A stretch of 64,000 nt of DNA from an uncultured Salinimicrobium sp. (lineage in GTDB: Bacteria > Bacteroidota > Bacteroidia > Flavobacteriales > Flavobacteriaceae). Of the stretch, positions 33,886-43,890 are shown in pieces (position 1 is the stretch's first letter; each line of letters begins with the position of its first letter). The notes beneath the pieces were generated by a model, which made no database searches, had not been told where the DNA came from, and saw nothing but the letters and a program-made list of their open reading frames with translations. The stretch covers positions 48,212 through 112,211 of the forward strand of contig CAMPKA010000008.1 in the NCBI GenBank assembly GCA_946887075.1, given 5' to 3'. Made by a program: the position numbers and the translations under genes.

Positions 33886-36372
33886 ATGAAGAAGATCTGT
33901 CTCCTCCCACTCGCCCTTCTTGCTTTTGTTTATTCCTCCTGTGGCCAGAAGTCCCCGGAAACCTTCCTTGGCTACCAGATCGGAACAGCGTTTACCCCTC
34001 ACCATCGCGTCATGGACTACTTCCGTCATGTGGCGGACTCCTCCGAAAGGGTGATCTTTCAGACCTATGGGGAAACCTACGAAGGAAGACCCCTTACCTA
34101 CGCCATCATTTCCTCGGAGAAAAACCTGGAGCAGCTCGATCAGATTCGCAGGCACCATCTCAGAAGCATTGGTCTTTCGAAGGAGGATGCCGGTCCTGGA
34201 ACTGGGAAGGCTATTGTATGGATGAGCTACAATGTGCATGGAAACGAGGCCTCCAGCTCAGAAGCCGCCATGCTCACCCTGTATGAGCTGGCCACCCAGA
34301 GACAGGAATGGCTGGAGAATACCGTCGTCATAATCGACCCGATGGTCAATCCAGATGGGAGGCAGCGTTATGTGAACTGGTATAAACAGGTGCGGGCGGA
34401 TCCCTACAATCCTTCCCCTATGGCGATAGAACATGTGGAGCCCTGGCCAGGGGGAAGGCCAAATCATTACCTGTTTGACCTGAACAGGGACTGGGCCTGG
34501 GCAACTCAAAAGGAAACCCGGGAGAGACTCGAACTCTATAACAAATGGATGCCTCATATTCATGTGGATTTTCACGAACAGGGAGTAAATGAACCCTATT
34601 ACTTCGCACCTGCAGCAGCACCCTTTCATGAGGTGATCACTCCTTTTCAGCGGGAATTCCAGACCCAAATTGGAAAAAACAACGCCAGGTATTTCGATGA
34701 GCGGGGATGGCTTTACTTTACCAAGGAATATTTTGACCTGTTGTATCCGAGTTACGGGGATACCTATCCCACCTACATGGGGGCAATTGGAATGACTTAT
34801 GAACAGGCGGGTCACGGCCGGGCGGGACTCGGAATACGCACGTCAGAAGGAGGTCTGCTCACCCTGAAAGAGAGAGCCCTCCATCACCATATTGCCGGAC
34901 TCTCCACGGTAGAAATGGCTGCCCGGAACTATGAGAAGCTCAATGAGGAATTCGAAAAATATTTCAAGAACAACACCACAACTTACAAGAGTTTTGTGGT
35001 CCAGGGAGATTCCGATAAACTTCGGGAGCTCCGTGCCCTGCTAAACACCCATGGAATAACCTACTTCACCACAAGACCTCAGCGACTCCGAGGGTGGGAG
35101 TATGATAAAAAGGAATCAGGTACTTTAGAGATAGAAGGAGATCATCTTGTCGTGACTACAGACCAGCCTAAAGGCAGGATGGTCAAGGTCCTTTTCGAAC
35201 CCAGGACGAAATTGGTGGATTCCCTGACCTATGACATCACCGCCTGGAGCCTGCCCTATGCTTACGGGTTGGAGGCCATCGCCACGGAACAAGAGTTGGA
35301 ACCGGTCCCTTTCATTTCAGAAGAACCGGTTAGTAACGATCTGGATTCTGACGCGGCCGGATATCTCTCCTCATGGGACAGCATGACAGATGCCGCCTTC
35401 CTGTCGGCCCTCCTCAGGGAGGGCATCCGGGTGCGATTTACCGAGAAAGCAGTAGAAACAGGGGGGACACGGTTCCAGCCGGGCAGTCTGCTGATAACGC
35501 GGAGTGACAACATGGAAACCCAGGATTATCTGGCCAAACTCAGCAGCATCGCCGACCGGTTCAACAGGAGACTTACAGCTGCAACAACAGGTTTTTCAAG
35601 CAGTGGTCCTGATTTCGGCTCCTCCTCCTTCCGCCCTATTCATGCACCCAGAGTAGCCGTTTTAAGAGGCCCTGAGATTTCCTCCCTCAATTATGGCGAA
35701 ATCTGGTACTTTTTTGAACAGGAGCTGGATTACCCCCTTACCTCTATCGGGACAGATTATTTTGCAGATATCGAACTTTCTGAAATAGATCTCCTCATCC
35801 TTCCTTCAGGTAATTATCAACAGGTTCTGGGCGGAGAAACCCTGGAAAGACTTACGGCCTGGGTGGAAAATGGTGGCAGAATTTTAGCCATGGGAGAGGC
35901 TCTTGAGTTTTTCGCTGGGAAAAACGGATTTGACCTGGAAAAGAATAAATTCGACAAACCAGACAGTACGAACGTGGATAATCTGATCCCTTACAGCCGC
36001 CGGGAACGCGAAGCAATTAAGCAAAGCATTACAGGCGCTATCGTAACCAACCAAGTAGATTCCACCCATCCACTGGCCTTCGGATATGGGAACAACTATA
36101 TGAGCCTTAAACTGGGAAGTGACAGTTATGCCTATCTGGATGAGGGGTATAACGTGGTTTATCTGAGGGAATCTCCCGAAATTGCTGCCGGTTTTGCCGG
36201 CGTGGAAGCACGGGAGAAAATAGGCAAATCCATGACTTTCGGGGTAGAACCCGTGGGCCAGGGAAGCCTGATCTATATGGTAGATGATCCCTTGTTTCGG
36301 GCATTCTGGCAAAACGGCAAGCTCTTTTTCGCCAATGCCATTTTCTTTGTCAACAATGATGACCTGCGCTAA
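33886..36372 (+). CDS. M14 family zinc carboxypeptidase, exported
   Basis: 828 residues. A signal sequence ends VYSSCGQK, so Cys19 is a possible lipidation site (the -3 residue is atypical). The M14 domain follows: SYNVHGNEASSSE supplies two zinc ligands (His118, Glu121), NPDGRQRY is the substrate-binding motif, FDLNRDWAWAT follows, and HIHVDFHEQG (residues 224-233) holds the third His. TYEQAGHGRAG lies near the expected catalytic Glu. From about residue 430 a long C-terminal region includes a class I glutamine-amidotransferase-like segment (LILPSGNYQQVLGGETLERL). Periplasmic or surface peptide degradation is likely. Confidence 0.92.
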   Translation: MKKICLLPLALLAFVYSSCGQKSPETFLGYQIGTAFTPHHRVMDYFRHVADSSERVIFQTYGETYEGRPLTYAIISSEKNLEQLDQIRRHHLRSIGLSKEDAGPGTGKAIVWMSYNVHGNEASSSEAAMLTLYELATQRQEWLENTVVIIDPMVNPDGRQRYVNWYKQVRADPYNPSPMAIEHVEPWPGGRPNHYLFDLNRDWAWATQKETRERLELYNKWMPHIHVDFHEQGVNEPYYFAPAAAPFHEVITPFQREFQTQIGKNNARYFDERGWLYFTKEYFDLLYPSYGDTYPTYMGAIGMTYEQAGHGRAGLGIRTSEGGLLTLKERALHHHIAGLSTVEMAARNYEKLNEEFEKYFKNNTTTYKSFVVQGDSDKLRELRALLNTHGITYFTTRPQRLRGWEYDKKESGTLEIEGDHLVVTTDQPKGRMVKVLFEPRTKLVDSLTYDITAWSLPYAYGLEAIATEQELEPVPFISEEPVSNDLDSDAAGYLSSWDSMTDAAFLSALLREGIRVRFTEKAVETGGTRFQPGSLLITRSDNMETQDYLAKLSSIADRFNRRLTAATTGFSSSGPDFGSSSFRPIHAPRVAVLRGPEISSLNYGEIWYFFEQELDYPLTSIGTDYFADIELSEIDLLILPSGNYQQVLGGETLERLTAWVENGGRILAMGEALEFFAGKNGFDLEKNKFDKPDSTNVDNLIPYSRREREAIKQSITGAIVTNQVDSTHPLAFGYGNNYMSLKLGSDSYAYLDEGYNVVYLRESPEIAAGFAGVEAREKIGKSMTFGVEPVGQGSLIYMVDDPLFRAFWQNGKLFFANAIFFVNNDDLR

Positions 36373-36430
36373 GCTCGGTTCCCGGTCCAGGAATTTCCAC
36401 CTGGATTCCCATTATCAGGCAATGGAGTAC

Positions 36431-36438
36431 TATATTTG
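36431..36438 (+). promoter_or_regulatory. -7 promoter box TATATTTG before the antiporter
   Basis: Exact TAnnTTTG match, 16 nt before the ATG at 36455. Confidence 0.5.
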
Positions 36439-36454
36439 CCGGTAAAAAGCAAAA

Positions 36455-37408
36455 ATGCTGTTAGATATTCTACTTCTTCTGGTTGGTTTCCTGATTTTAA
36501 TCCTGGGGGCTGACAAACTTGTCGACGGGGGATCCAGCCTTGCCGCCAAACTCGGAATTCCCAATATTGTGATCGGGCTGACTGTAGTAGCCTTTGGAAC
36601 CTCCTCTCCGGAATTGGTGGTAAACGTGTTTGCCGCCCTTGAAGGAAGTACAGAAATGGTTCTTGGAAATGTTATCGGGAGTAATATCTTCAATGTTTTT
36701 GCCATCCTTGGCATTTCGGCCCTGATTTTTCCACTAACGGTAAAAAGCAGCACCACCTGGCTGGAGATTCCGATGAGCCTGTTAGCTGCTGTCGGGGTGC
36801 TTATCCTGGCCGGAGACGTTTTTCTTGACGGCACTCTGGAGAACGTTATCAGCAGATCGGAAGGATTGGTCCTGTTGCTGTTCTTTTCTATCTTCCTGGT
36901 GTACAACCTGAGTGTAGCCAAGAAAAGCCAGGGGGACGACCACACCGATACTCCCAGTTATTCCAATCTCAAATCCATACTCTTTATCCTGCTGGGACTG
37001 GGGGGTCTTATCCTGGGAGGACGTTTGATCGTCGATTCAGCAGTAGCCATAGCCGAGGTAATCGGACTTTCTGAACGGATCATCGGACTGACTGTGGTCT
37101 CCGTGGGAACATCTCTGCCGGAGCTGGCCACCTCAATTGTGGCCGTCCGGAAACGAAACGTGGATATTGCCATCGGGAACGTCGTGGGGTCCAACATCTT
37201 CAACATATTTCTTATTCTCGGGGTATCCACTGTCGTGACTCCTGTTGTGGTTGCAGAGAACGCTTTTTTCGACCTTTTTGTCAACATCCTGGCCAGCTTT
37301 CTGTTGTTTCTGTTTGTTTTCACAGGAAAGGGACGTAAGGTCGACCGTTGGGAAGGTCTGATCTTCGTACTGATCTACGTTGCCTATGTCACGTATTTGG
37401 TGATCTAA
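36455..37408 (+). CDS. Calcium/sodium antiporter (YrbG-like, CaCA family)
   Basis: 317 residues with about ten hydrophobic segments in two inverted halves. Each half has one alpha-repeat: GLTVVAFGTSSPELVVNVFA (about residues 46-65) with NVIGSNIFNVFAILG, and GLTVVSVGTSLPELATSIVA with NVVGSNIFNIFLILG. The paired Glu residues in GTSxPEL form the ion site. Exchanges Na+ or H+ for Ca2+ across the inner membrane. The central acidic loop (SQGDDHTDTPS) separates the halves. Monocistronic by spacing. Confidence 0.95.
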   Translation: MLLDILLLLVGFLILILGADKLVDGGSSLAAKLGIPNIVIGLTVVAFGTSSPELVVNVFAALEGSTEMVLGNVIGSNIFNVFAILGISALIFPLTVKSSTTWLEIPMSLLAAVGVLILAGDVFLDGTLENVISRSEGLVLLLFFSIFLVYNLSVAKKSQGDDHTDTPSYSNLKSILFILLGLGGLILGGRLIVDSAVAIAEVIGLSERIIGLTVVSVGTSLPELATSIVAVRKRNVDIAIGNVVGSNIFNIFLILGVSTVVTPVVVAENAFFDLFVNILASFLLFLFVFTGKGRKVDRWEGLIFVLIYVAYVTYLVI

Positions 37409-37535
37409 GCCTGATTAGACCGGAAAGATCAGCAGGAACCGTTATATCCGTAACATTTTGCTTCACAAAATCCGGAGGTATGACTGGAGTATTTGTTATT
37501 TTACAGGTCCGGAAAACCCTTAGACGCCCTGACCT

Positions 37536-38216
37536 TTGAAAATTTTTTCCCGCATTGTCACAGTTCTGCTCAAAGGGCTCTTGTCCTTCCTGATGGTCCT
37601 GCTCCTGTATTTTGTCGCAGCCCTCATCGGGTCCCTTATTCCCGTCAATACCGGGGATCGTCCATCGGGAGAAATAGAGATTTTCCTGCGTACCAATGGC
37701 ATCCATACCGACTATGTATTTCCCCTGAGGAATGAGATTTTCGACTGGACCGAATGGGTTGATCCGGCGCATACTGCTTCTGCAAGGAACGACTTCCAGT
37801 ACGTTGCCATCGGCTGGGGAGATCTGGAATTTTATCGCAGAACACCACAATGGTCCGACCTGCGTTTTCCAATCGCCGCCCGTGCTGTTTTTCTGCCCGG
37901 AGCTTCGGCTCTACATGTTCAGTTCTATTCCTCCTTAAGGTGGGGACAACCCATGGTTCCCCTTTCCATCACCAAAGATGAGTATTTACGTCTGGTCCAA
38001 TTCGTAACGGACAGTTTTAAAGCGAGGCATCCCGGTGATGTCACACCTGTTCCCGGCCTGAGGTACAACCGGGACGATGTCTTTTACCCTGCCGACCGTT
38101 CCCTGCACTTCTTTTACACCTGCAATACCTGGGTCAACCAGGGCCTCAAGAGATCAGGACTCAGGGCCTGTCTCTGGACTCCTTTCGACGACGGTATCTT
38201 TCTGCAATATCATTGA
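37536..38216 (+). CDS. DUF2459 / TIGR02117 family protein
   Basis: 226 residues starting at a TTG codon. One N-terminal membrane helix (LLSFLMVLLLYFVAALIGSL), then a soluble domain with IFLRTNGIHTDYVFPL, FQYVAIGWGDLEFY and FFYTCNTWVNQGLKRSGL. These are the hallmarks of the DUF2459 family, whose His, Cys and His pattern resembles NlpC/P60-like cysteine peptidases; that resemblance is an inference. The soluble domain should face the periplasm. No ATG gives a better start, because the membrane helix would be lost. Confidence 0.85.
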   Translation: MKIFSRIVTVLLKGLLSFLMVLLLYFVAALIGSLIPVNTGDRPSGEIEIFLRTNGIHTDYVFPLRNEIFDWTEWVDPAHTASARNDFQYVAIGWGDLEFYRRTPQWSDLRFPIAARAVFLPGASALHVQFYSSLRWGQPMVPLSITKDEYLRLVQFVTDSFKARHPGDVTPVPGLRYNRDDVFYPADRSLHFFYTCNTWVNQGLKRSGLRACLWTPFDDGIFLQYH

Positions 38217-38305
38217 TTTTATCATTTTTTTAGCGCGGGACCAGACCCCGGTTCATCTCAAAAACCTTAATTTAAGGACACTTTTTCAGAACCTGAAACC
38301 CAATA

Positions 38306-39367
38306 ATGATGAAACGAATCGAAGAGATCACGGAAATTCTTGGAGATGAGGCAGAATATCTTCTCAGACACAAATGCGAACGAATCCCTCAGGAAAGGCT
38401 TTCCACACCAGGACCGGACAGAGTATCCGCATTTATCGAGAGCGATCGAAACCCACAAGTACTCAGAAGCCTGGCGCAACTCTATAACCATGGCGCGCTG
38501 GGAGGTACGGGATATCTCAACATCCTCCCGGTCGATCAGGGAATAGAACACACTGCCGCGGCCTCTTTCTATAAAAACCAGGATTACTTTGACCCGGAGA
38601 ACATCATCAGGCTGGCCATAGAGGCCGGTTGTAACGGAGTAGCTTCCACCTTCGGAGGGCTCGCTCTCCATGCCCGGAAATACGCCCATAAGATTCCCTT
38701 TATCGTAAAGATCAATCACAACGAACTGCTGACCTATCCTAACAAGTACGACCAGATTCCTTTTGGAAGCGTGAGGGAAGCATGGGACATGGGCGCTACA
38801 GCCATAGGAGCTACGGTATATTTCGGATCTGAGGAGAGCACCCGCCAAATCCAGGAGATCGCTGCGGCCTTCGAGGAGGCACATGCCTTAGGTTTGGGTA
38901 CGATCCTCTGGTGTTACACCAGGAATTCCGGATTTAAGAAAGATGGTAAGGATTATCACACTGCGGCCGATCTTACCGGACAAGCGAATCATCTTGGCGT
39001 CACGATCAAGGCTGATGTGATCAAGCAAAAACTCCCGGAGACGAATTTCGGATTCCGGGATCTCAAATTCGGCAAACAGAGCGAAGACATGTATGAAAGC
39101 CTGACGAGCGAACATCCCATAGACCTTTGCCGCTTCCAGGTAGCGAACTGCTACATGGGTAAGATCGGCCTGATCAATTCGGGAGGCGGTTCCGAAGGGG
39201 ATTCTGACTTCCAGGCCGCCGTCAAGACCGCGGTAATCAATAAAAGAGCAGGAGGATGTGGTCTGATCATGGGCAGAAAGGCCTTTCAGAGACCTTTAAA
39301 GGAGGGTGTTCGGATCCTCCAAAGCGTCCAGGACGTCTATCTTGAACCTGAAGTGACTATCGCCTGA
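38306..39367 (+). CDS. fbaB: Class I fructose-bisphosphate aldolase
   Basis: 353 residues. DhnA/FbaB-type class I aldolase, interconverting fructose 1,6-bisphosphate with dihydroxyacetone phosphate and glyceraldehyde 3-phosphate. [17 protein letters not shown] is the conserved N-terminal barrel strand, [12 protein letters not shown] follows, and the phosphate-binding end has [10 protein letters not shown] and [13 protein letters not shown]. The Schiff-base Lys lies in the central strands ([12 protein letters not shown] region). The start may be the first or second Met. It converges with the cation transporter gene 4 nt away, with no terminator visible. Confidence 0.95.
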   Translation: MMKRIEEITEILGDEAEYLLRHKCERIPQERLSTPGPDRVSAFIESDRNPQVLRSLAQLYNHGALGGTGYLNILPVDQGIEHTAAASFYKNQDYFDPENIIRLAIEAGCNGVASTFGGLALHARKYAHKIPFIVKINHNELLTYPNKYDQIPFGSVREAWDMGATAIGATVYFGSEESTRQIQEIAAAFEEAHALGLGTILWCYTRNSGFKKDGKDYHTAADLTGQANHLGVTIKADVIKQKLPETNFGFRDLKFGKQSEDMYESLTSEHPIDLCRFQVANCYMGKIGLINSGGGSEGDSDFQAAVKTAVINKRAGGCGLIMGRKAFQRPLKEGVRILQSVQDVYLEPEVTIA

Positions 39368-39371
39368 GAGA

Positions 39372-40013
39372 TTAACAGCAACTGTCAGAACAACCAAGAC
39401 GCTTCAGGCGGGCATTTTCAAAGGCTTCCCTGCCTTCCTTGAACGCATACCAGGCGATCCCAAGACTTCCCAGGGCATCGACATATGGCACCTGCCACAG
39501 TTCATAAAGCCCGCTTGAAATCAGCAGGATAAACGAGAGGTAGAAACATGTTTTGGTGCATTTCGCATCGGAAATGATAGGCTGGCTGTCAAGCCTGGTG
39601 CCTACTTTCATTTTTTCGCGATACAGGAAATACATGGTCAGAATGGACAAAACCGCAATGATGACTCCTGCCAGGGTGGTGTCTGGTTCTGAATTGTTCA
39701 CCACTGCCAGTACCGCTCCGACGACAAGGCCTCCGCATAGCAGATAAAAGGCAGTTCCTGTTATTCTTAGGGCGGTGATTTCGAACCTGTCCCTTTCCGT
39801 GATTTCACTTCGACGCATCCGGTAAATCATATGGGCAATTCCAACTCCCGAGAGTACTTCTACAAAACTGTCCAGACCGAATCCGAACAGGGCAAGGGTG
39901 TCATCACTGGCTCCAAAATAGGTGGATATGCCTCCTTCCAGGAGGTTGTATACAATAGTGATGATACTTAAGAGATAAGCGTAACTTAGAAGTTTTGGAT
40001 GTTTCTGTACCAT
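39372..40013 (-). CDS. Cation transporter, CDF-like
   Basis: 213 residues with five or six membrane helices. FGFGLDSFVEVLSG and SDAKCTKTCFYLS plus YVDALGSLGIAWYAFKEG correspond to the two metal-site helices of cation diffusion facilitators. The cytoplasmic C-terminal metal-sensing domain of CDF proteins is missing; instead the chain ends GCSDSCC, a cysteine cluster that could bind metal. Inner membrane; the ion is not predictable. Lies 28 nt downstream of rimO in the same direction. Confidence 0.85.
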   Translation of the reverse strand: MVQKHPKLLSYAYLLSIITIVYNLLEGGISTYFGASDDTLALFGFGLDSFVEVLSGVGIAHMIYRMRRSEITERDRFEITALRITGTAFYLLCGGLVVGAVLAVVNNSEPDTTLAGVIIAVLSILTMYFLYREKMKVGTRLDSQPIISDAKCTKTCFYLSFILLISSGLYELWQVPYVDALGSLGIAWYAFKEGREAFENARLKRLGCSDSCC

Positions 40014-40041
40014 TTCTTGTTCTTCAAAATGAGGAGGACCA

Positions 40042-41400
40042 TCAGAAACTGGTGGTGCGCACCTTGAGTTCTTTTCTGCCCGGTTTTTCTTCCGGGATAC
40101 CTATCGGCTGGCCGTAAAGGTCAAAATCCGAAGCGTCGGAAATCCTGATCTGATAAAATTCCCCTGTCCTGAGGTAATTGCTTTTGGCTTCAATAAGAAC
40201 CTCGTTATCCACATCCGGGGAATCGTATTCCGTACGTCCGATATAATATTCCCCTTCCCTACGGTCGATGATCACCCTGAAGGTTTGGCCAATCCTTTGC
40301 TGGTTCAGTTCCCAGGAAATCTGGGCCTGGATTTCCATGATCTCATTGGCTCTTTCCTGCTTGACCTCCTGTGGCACATCATCCACCAGGTTGTAGGCAT
40401 GGGTGTTCTCCTCGTGAGAATAAGTGAAGCATCCGAGCCTTTCAAACCGCATCTCCCGTACCCATTGCTTTAGCTCGTTGAAATGTTCCTCGGTTTCTCC
40501 CGGATAGCCTACGATAAGAGTAGTCCTTATAGCCATCTGGGGTACCTCTTTCCTGAAGGCCAGGAGCAAGTCTGTAGTCTTGCGATGGGTGGTGCCCCTT
40601 CTCATGGACTTGAGGAGATCATCCGAAATATGCTGCAGCGGGATATCCAGATAATTACAGATCTTCGGTTCCCGTTTCATCACCTCGAGGACATCCATGG
40701 GGAAGCCGGTTGGAAATGCGTAATGAAGTCTGATCCATTCGATCCCCTCAACTTTAACCAGTTGCTCCAGAAGCTCCGCGAGATTTCTTTTCTTATATAG
40801 GTCCAGTCCGTAATATGTCAGATCCTGGGCAATCAGGATCAGTTCCTTAACTCCCTGGGCGGCCAGTTTAGAGGCCTCGGTGACCAGTTTTTCTATCGGA
40901 GTGGATCTGTGTTTCCCACGCATCAACGGAATGGCACAAAAGGAACAAGGTCTATCGCATCCTTCTGCAATTTTAAGATAGGCGTAATTCTTAGGGGTGG
41001 TGGTAAGCCGTTCCCCGACAAGCTCATGCTTATAGTCCGCCTCCAGGGCAGCAAGAAGTTCGGGAAGCTCCGTGGTACCGAAATACTGGTCGACATCCGG
41101 TATCTCCTTCTGAAGGTCAGGCTTGTAACGCTCGCTCAGACAACCGGTAACAAAAACCTTGTCCACCTTACCCCGTTTTTTCAGATCTGCGTATTCCAGG
41201 ATGGTATTGACAGACTGTTCCTTGGCATTGTCGATAAATCCACAGGTGTTGATCACCACGATATTCCCCTCCTGCTCGTGTACTACATCCTTCTCATTAG
41301 CCCGGAGCTGTCCCATCAGGATCTCGCTGTCATAGACATTCTTGCTGCAACCAAGGGTAACAACATTGATCCGGTTCTTTTTAATCGATTTTGTTCGCAT
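40042..41400 (-). CDS. rimO: Ribosomal protein S12 methylthiotransferase RimO
   Basis: 452 residues. Radical SAM enzyme that adds a methylthio group to Asp of ribosomal protein S12. The N-terminal UPF0004 domain starts INVVTLGCSKNVYDSE. The radical-SAM cluster motif is CDRPCSFC, with PLMRGKHRS following. The C-terminal TRAM domain ends near DLYGQPIG. A frame extends 16 codons further upstream, but those contain no family sequence, so I chose the ATG at 41400. A -7 box lies about 45 nt before it. Confidence 0.97.
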   Translation of the reverse strand: MRTKSIKKNRINVVTLGCSKNVYDSEILMGQLRANEKDVVHEQEGNIVVINTCGFIDNAKEQSVNTILEYADLKKRGKVDKVFVTGCLSERYKPDLQKEIPDVDQYFGTTELPELLAALEADYKHELVGERLTTTPKNYAYLKIAEGCDRPCSFCAIPLMRGKHRSTPIEKLVTEASKLAAQGVKELILIAQDLTYYGLDLYKKRNLAELLEQLVKVEGIEWIRLHYAFPTGFPMDVLEVMKREPKICNYLDIPLQHISDDLLKSMRRGTTHRKTTDLLLAFRKEVPQMAIRTTLIVGYPGETEEHFNELKQWVREMRFERLGCFTYSHEENTHAYNLVDDVPQEVKQERANEIMEIQAQISWELNQQRIGQTFRVIIDRREGEYYIGRTEYDSPDVDNEVLIEAKSNYLRTGEFYQIRISDASDFDLYGQPIGIPEEKPGRKELKVRTTSF

Positions 41401-41445
41401 ACTCAGGGTTTTCCTGCACGTGATATCCTCAGGATTAAACGGGTG

Positions 41446-41453
41446 CAAAGATA
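41446..41453 (-). promoter_or_regulatory. -7 promoter box TATCTTTG before rimO
   Basis: Exact TAnnTTTG match on the minus strand, about 45 nt before the rimO ATG and in the gap divergent to the P1 peptidase gene. Confidence 0.5.
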
Positions 41454-41510
41454 CGATCTAAAATCGTAACTTTTGATCCTCATCGGGGGAGATTAGATCT
41501 CTCTGCTAAA

Positions 41511-42665
41511 ATGTATGCTATGCCTCCAATCAGACTCCGCCTGATCACCCTCATGCTGGTGGGGCTACCAGCCCTTCATCATTCCAGTGCACAACAGCGA
41601 CCCAGGGAGCTCGGGATCGAACTGGGGGTCCTTTCTCCCGGTCCTTCCAATGCCATCACAGACGTGACTGGAGTGGAAGTCGGTCATTTCACTCTGATCC
41701 AGGGAGACTCAGTGCGAACAGGCGTTACTGCTGTCCTTCCACACGGAGAGAATATCTTCCAGGAAAAAGTTCCGGCTGCCGTTTTCGTCGGGAATGGATT
41801 CGGCAAGATGGCCGGAACTACGCAGATCATGGAGCTCGGCAACCTCGAGACTCCGATCATTCTTACCAATACCCTAAGCGTTCCCACCGCGATGGATGCC
41901 GTGATCAGTTATACACTGAGCCAGCCAGGCAACGCAGAGGTGCGATCGGTCAATGCAGTGGTAGGAGAAACCAATGATGGATACCTCAATGATATCCGGG
42001 GCCGACATATTAAAGAAGAACATGTACTTGCGGCCATTGAAAGCGCTTCAAATGAAAATGGCATGGAAGGCAACGTCGGAGCTGGCACAGGAACCGTTGC
42101 CTTTGGCTACAAGGGAGGAATCGGCACCTCATCCCGAAAATTGCCCAGGAATCTGGGCGGATACACCGTCGGAGTTCTTGTTCAAACCAATTTCGGGGGT
42201 GTCCTGCAGATCGGAGGGCTCAATGTAGGAAAAGCGCTGGGAAAATTCAGCTTCAGCAATGCCCTTATGCAGAAGGCTGACGGTTCATGTATGATCGTGG
42301 TGGCCACGGATGCTCCCCTGTCAGGTCGAAACCTGGAGAGGCTGGCAAAACGGGCTTTTCTCGGGTTGGGTCGAACAGGAGGTATAGCCTCCAACGGGAG
42401 CGGGGACTATATCATTGCCTTCAGCAGTGCTCCTGAGTCCAGGATACCCTATGAGGTGGAGGAGCGGCTGGTGGAAAAAACGACTGTTCCCAATGACCTG
42501 ATGTCTCCCCTTTTCCTGGCCGCAATAGAGGCCACTGAAGAAGCGATCCTGAATTCCTTATTCATGGCAGAGACCATGGAAGGGCATCAGGGAAGAAAAA
42601 TTGAAGCGCTTCCTGTGGAAAAGGTGCTGAACCTCCTGCGTAAACACGATCTTATAGAGGAATAG
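41511..42665 (+). CDS. P1 (DmpA/BapA) family aminopeptidase, exported
   Basis: 384 residues. A signal peptide (hydrophobic LITLMLVGLPAL, cleavage near SSAQ) is followed by the Ntn-hydrolase fold: NAITDVTGVEVGHFTL, GNGFGKMAGTTQIMELGNLE, NAVVGETNDGYLND and GNVGAGTGTVAFGYKGGIG. The self-cleavage site is SNGSGDYIIAFS; cleavage before Ser297 (counted from the first Met) frees the catalytic nucleophile. Members act on D-Ala- or beta-peptide amides. Periplasmic. A second ATG three codons in (41520) is equally possible. Confidence 0.92.
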   Translation: MYAMPPIRLRLITLMLVGLPALHHSSAQQRPRELGIELGVLSPGPSNAITDVTGVEVGHFTLIQGDSVRTGVTAVLPHGENIFQEKVPAAVFVGNGFGKMAGTTQIMELGNLETPIILTNTLSVPTAMDAVISYTLSQPGNAEVRSVNAVVGETNDGYLNDIRGRHIKEEHVLAAIESASNENGMEGNVGAGTGTVAFGYKGGIGTSSRKLPRNLGGYTVGVLVQTNFGGVLQIGGLNVGKALGKFSFSNALMQKADGSCMIVVATDAPLSGRNLERLAKRAFLGLGRTGGIASNGSGDYIIAFSSAPESRIPYEVEERLVEKTTVPNDLMSPLFLAAIEATEEAILNSLFMAETMEGHQGRKIEALPVEKVLNLLRKHDLIEE

Positions 42666-42676
42666 AAATGGACCTG

Positions 42677-43564
42677 TCATCCTGTACCCCTGGTTCGCCT
42701 TCTGAATTCTTCCTGCAGTTTTGCCGTTATTTCTCCCCTTGGGAATTCAAGGGTTGGGATCCCCTTTCCCTCCAGCAGGCTCACGGAAGTTATCTGGGTC
42801 GTCGTCCCTGTGAAAAACACCTCTTCCATTCTGGAGAGATCCTGGAGTCGGACCGCCTGAGTCCTCACCGGAATTCCGAGTTGCTTACAGATATCCAGAA
42901 CCTCCTTTCGTGTGATACCCGAAAGGATCAGAGGACCCTCAGGATGGGTATGAACCACCCCATCACTTACGAAAAAGGCCGTGGAATGGGAACCTTCGGT
43001 TATACAGGAATCCCGCACAAGTAGGTGCTCGTCATAACCTGCAGAGATAGCAGAATCATTGGCCATGCAATTGGCAAGAAGGGCAGTAGACTTGATATCA
43101 CAGCGTTGCCACCTGTAATCCTTAGAAACCAGGGCTGACCATCGTTTCTGCTCGAAATGCTCCAGATCTACCGGAAAAGCATACAGCAGGACCGTGGGCC
43201 GCGAATTTTCCGGAAACCAGTGGGTCCTGGGCGCAACTCCGCGCGAGATCTGGATATATACCCCGGCATCCTTGTCCTCCAGGCCTGTCCTCTGGATTGC
43301 CTCGTTCATCAATTCCGCATAGGGTTCTATGTCCTGCTGCAGTCCAATCTGGTTGAGGCAGTATTCCAGCCGGTCCAGGTGTGCCTCCGCCCGAAAAGGT
43401 TTGCCTGAATAGAATGGGGTGACCTCATAGATACCATCTCCGAACATGAAGCCGCGATCGAAGACGGAAATCATGGCATCTTCCGAACGCACCCATTGGC
43501 CGTTAAGATACACTTCTGCAGGAAAGTCTTTCTTGGGTTTCACGCTATACTCCTTGTGGAACAT
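42677..43564 (-). CDS. Class IV PLP aminotransferase (D-amino-acid/branched-chain type)
   Basis: 295 residues. Fold IV PLP enzyme: ISVFDRGFMFGDGIYEV at the start, the Schiff-base Lys158 in RCDIKSTALLANC, ITEGSHSTAFFV, and LSGITRKEVLDIC. The GSHS and DIKSTALLANCMA motifs fit D-alanine aminotransferase, which supplies D-amino acids for peptidoglycan, better than branched-chain enzymes. Convergent with the P1 peptidase gene, 11 nt apart. Confidence 0.88.
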   Translation of the reverse strand: MFHKEYSVKPKKDFPAEVYLNGQWVRSEDAMISVFDRGFMFGDGIYEVTPFYSGKPFRAEAHLDRLEYCLNQIGLQQDIEPYAELMNEAIQRTGLEDKDAGVYIQISRGVAPRTHWFPENSRPTVLLYAFPVDLEHFEQKRWSALVSKDYRWQRCDIKSTALLANCMANDSAISAGYDEHLLVRDSCITEGSHSTAFFVSDGVVHTHPEGPLILSGITRKEVLDICKQLGIPVRTQAVRLQDLSRMEEVFFTGTTTQITSVSLLEGKGIPTLEFPRGEITAKLQEEFRRRTRGTG

Positions 43565-43615
43565 CTTATAAATTATCGAAAAAATACCATAGCTCCCATG
43601 GTCTTACATCCCCCT

Positions 43616-43885
43616 TCACCACCTAAGCATCCATCTTACCAGATCCCCTTCGAATATCCGGATTAATAGGATGGTCACTGCACCCAGGATGACAAATACC
43701 ATTGAATAACTCCCTTGTCTGATGTACTTTCCGGAAAGGCCGGCAAGGATCAGGAAAGGAACCATCAGAACCAGGAATGGAACTGTCAGATCCATCCTGA
43801 ACATGGCGATCAGTTTGACCACGATAAAGAACAGGCTGTAGAAAAAGATAATCTTGGTCAGGATGTCCAGATGACGGGAAGACAT
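43616..43885 (-). CDS. Small hypothetical membrane protein
   Basis: 89 residues with three hydrophobic stretches: IIFFYSLFFIVVKLIAMF, VPFLVLMVPFLILAGL and MVFVILGAVTILLI. I do not recognise a family. It starts 5 nt after the amidase stop on the same strand, so it is very likely the second gene of that operon. Inner-membrane location is predicted from composition. Confidence 0.7.
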   Translation of the reverse strand: MSSRHLDILTKIIFFYSLFFIVVKLIAMFRMDLTVPFLVLMVPFLILAGLSGKYIRQGSYSMVFVILGAVTILLIRIFEGDLVRWMLRW

Positions 43886-43890
43886 ATGTC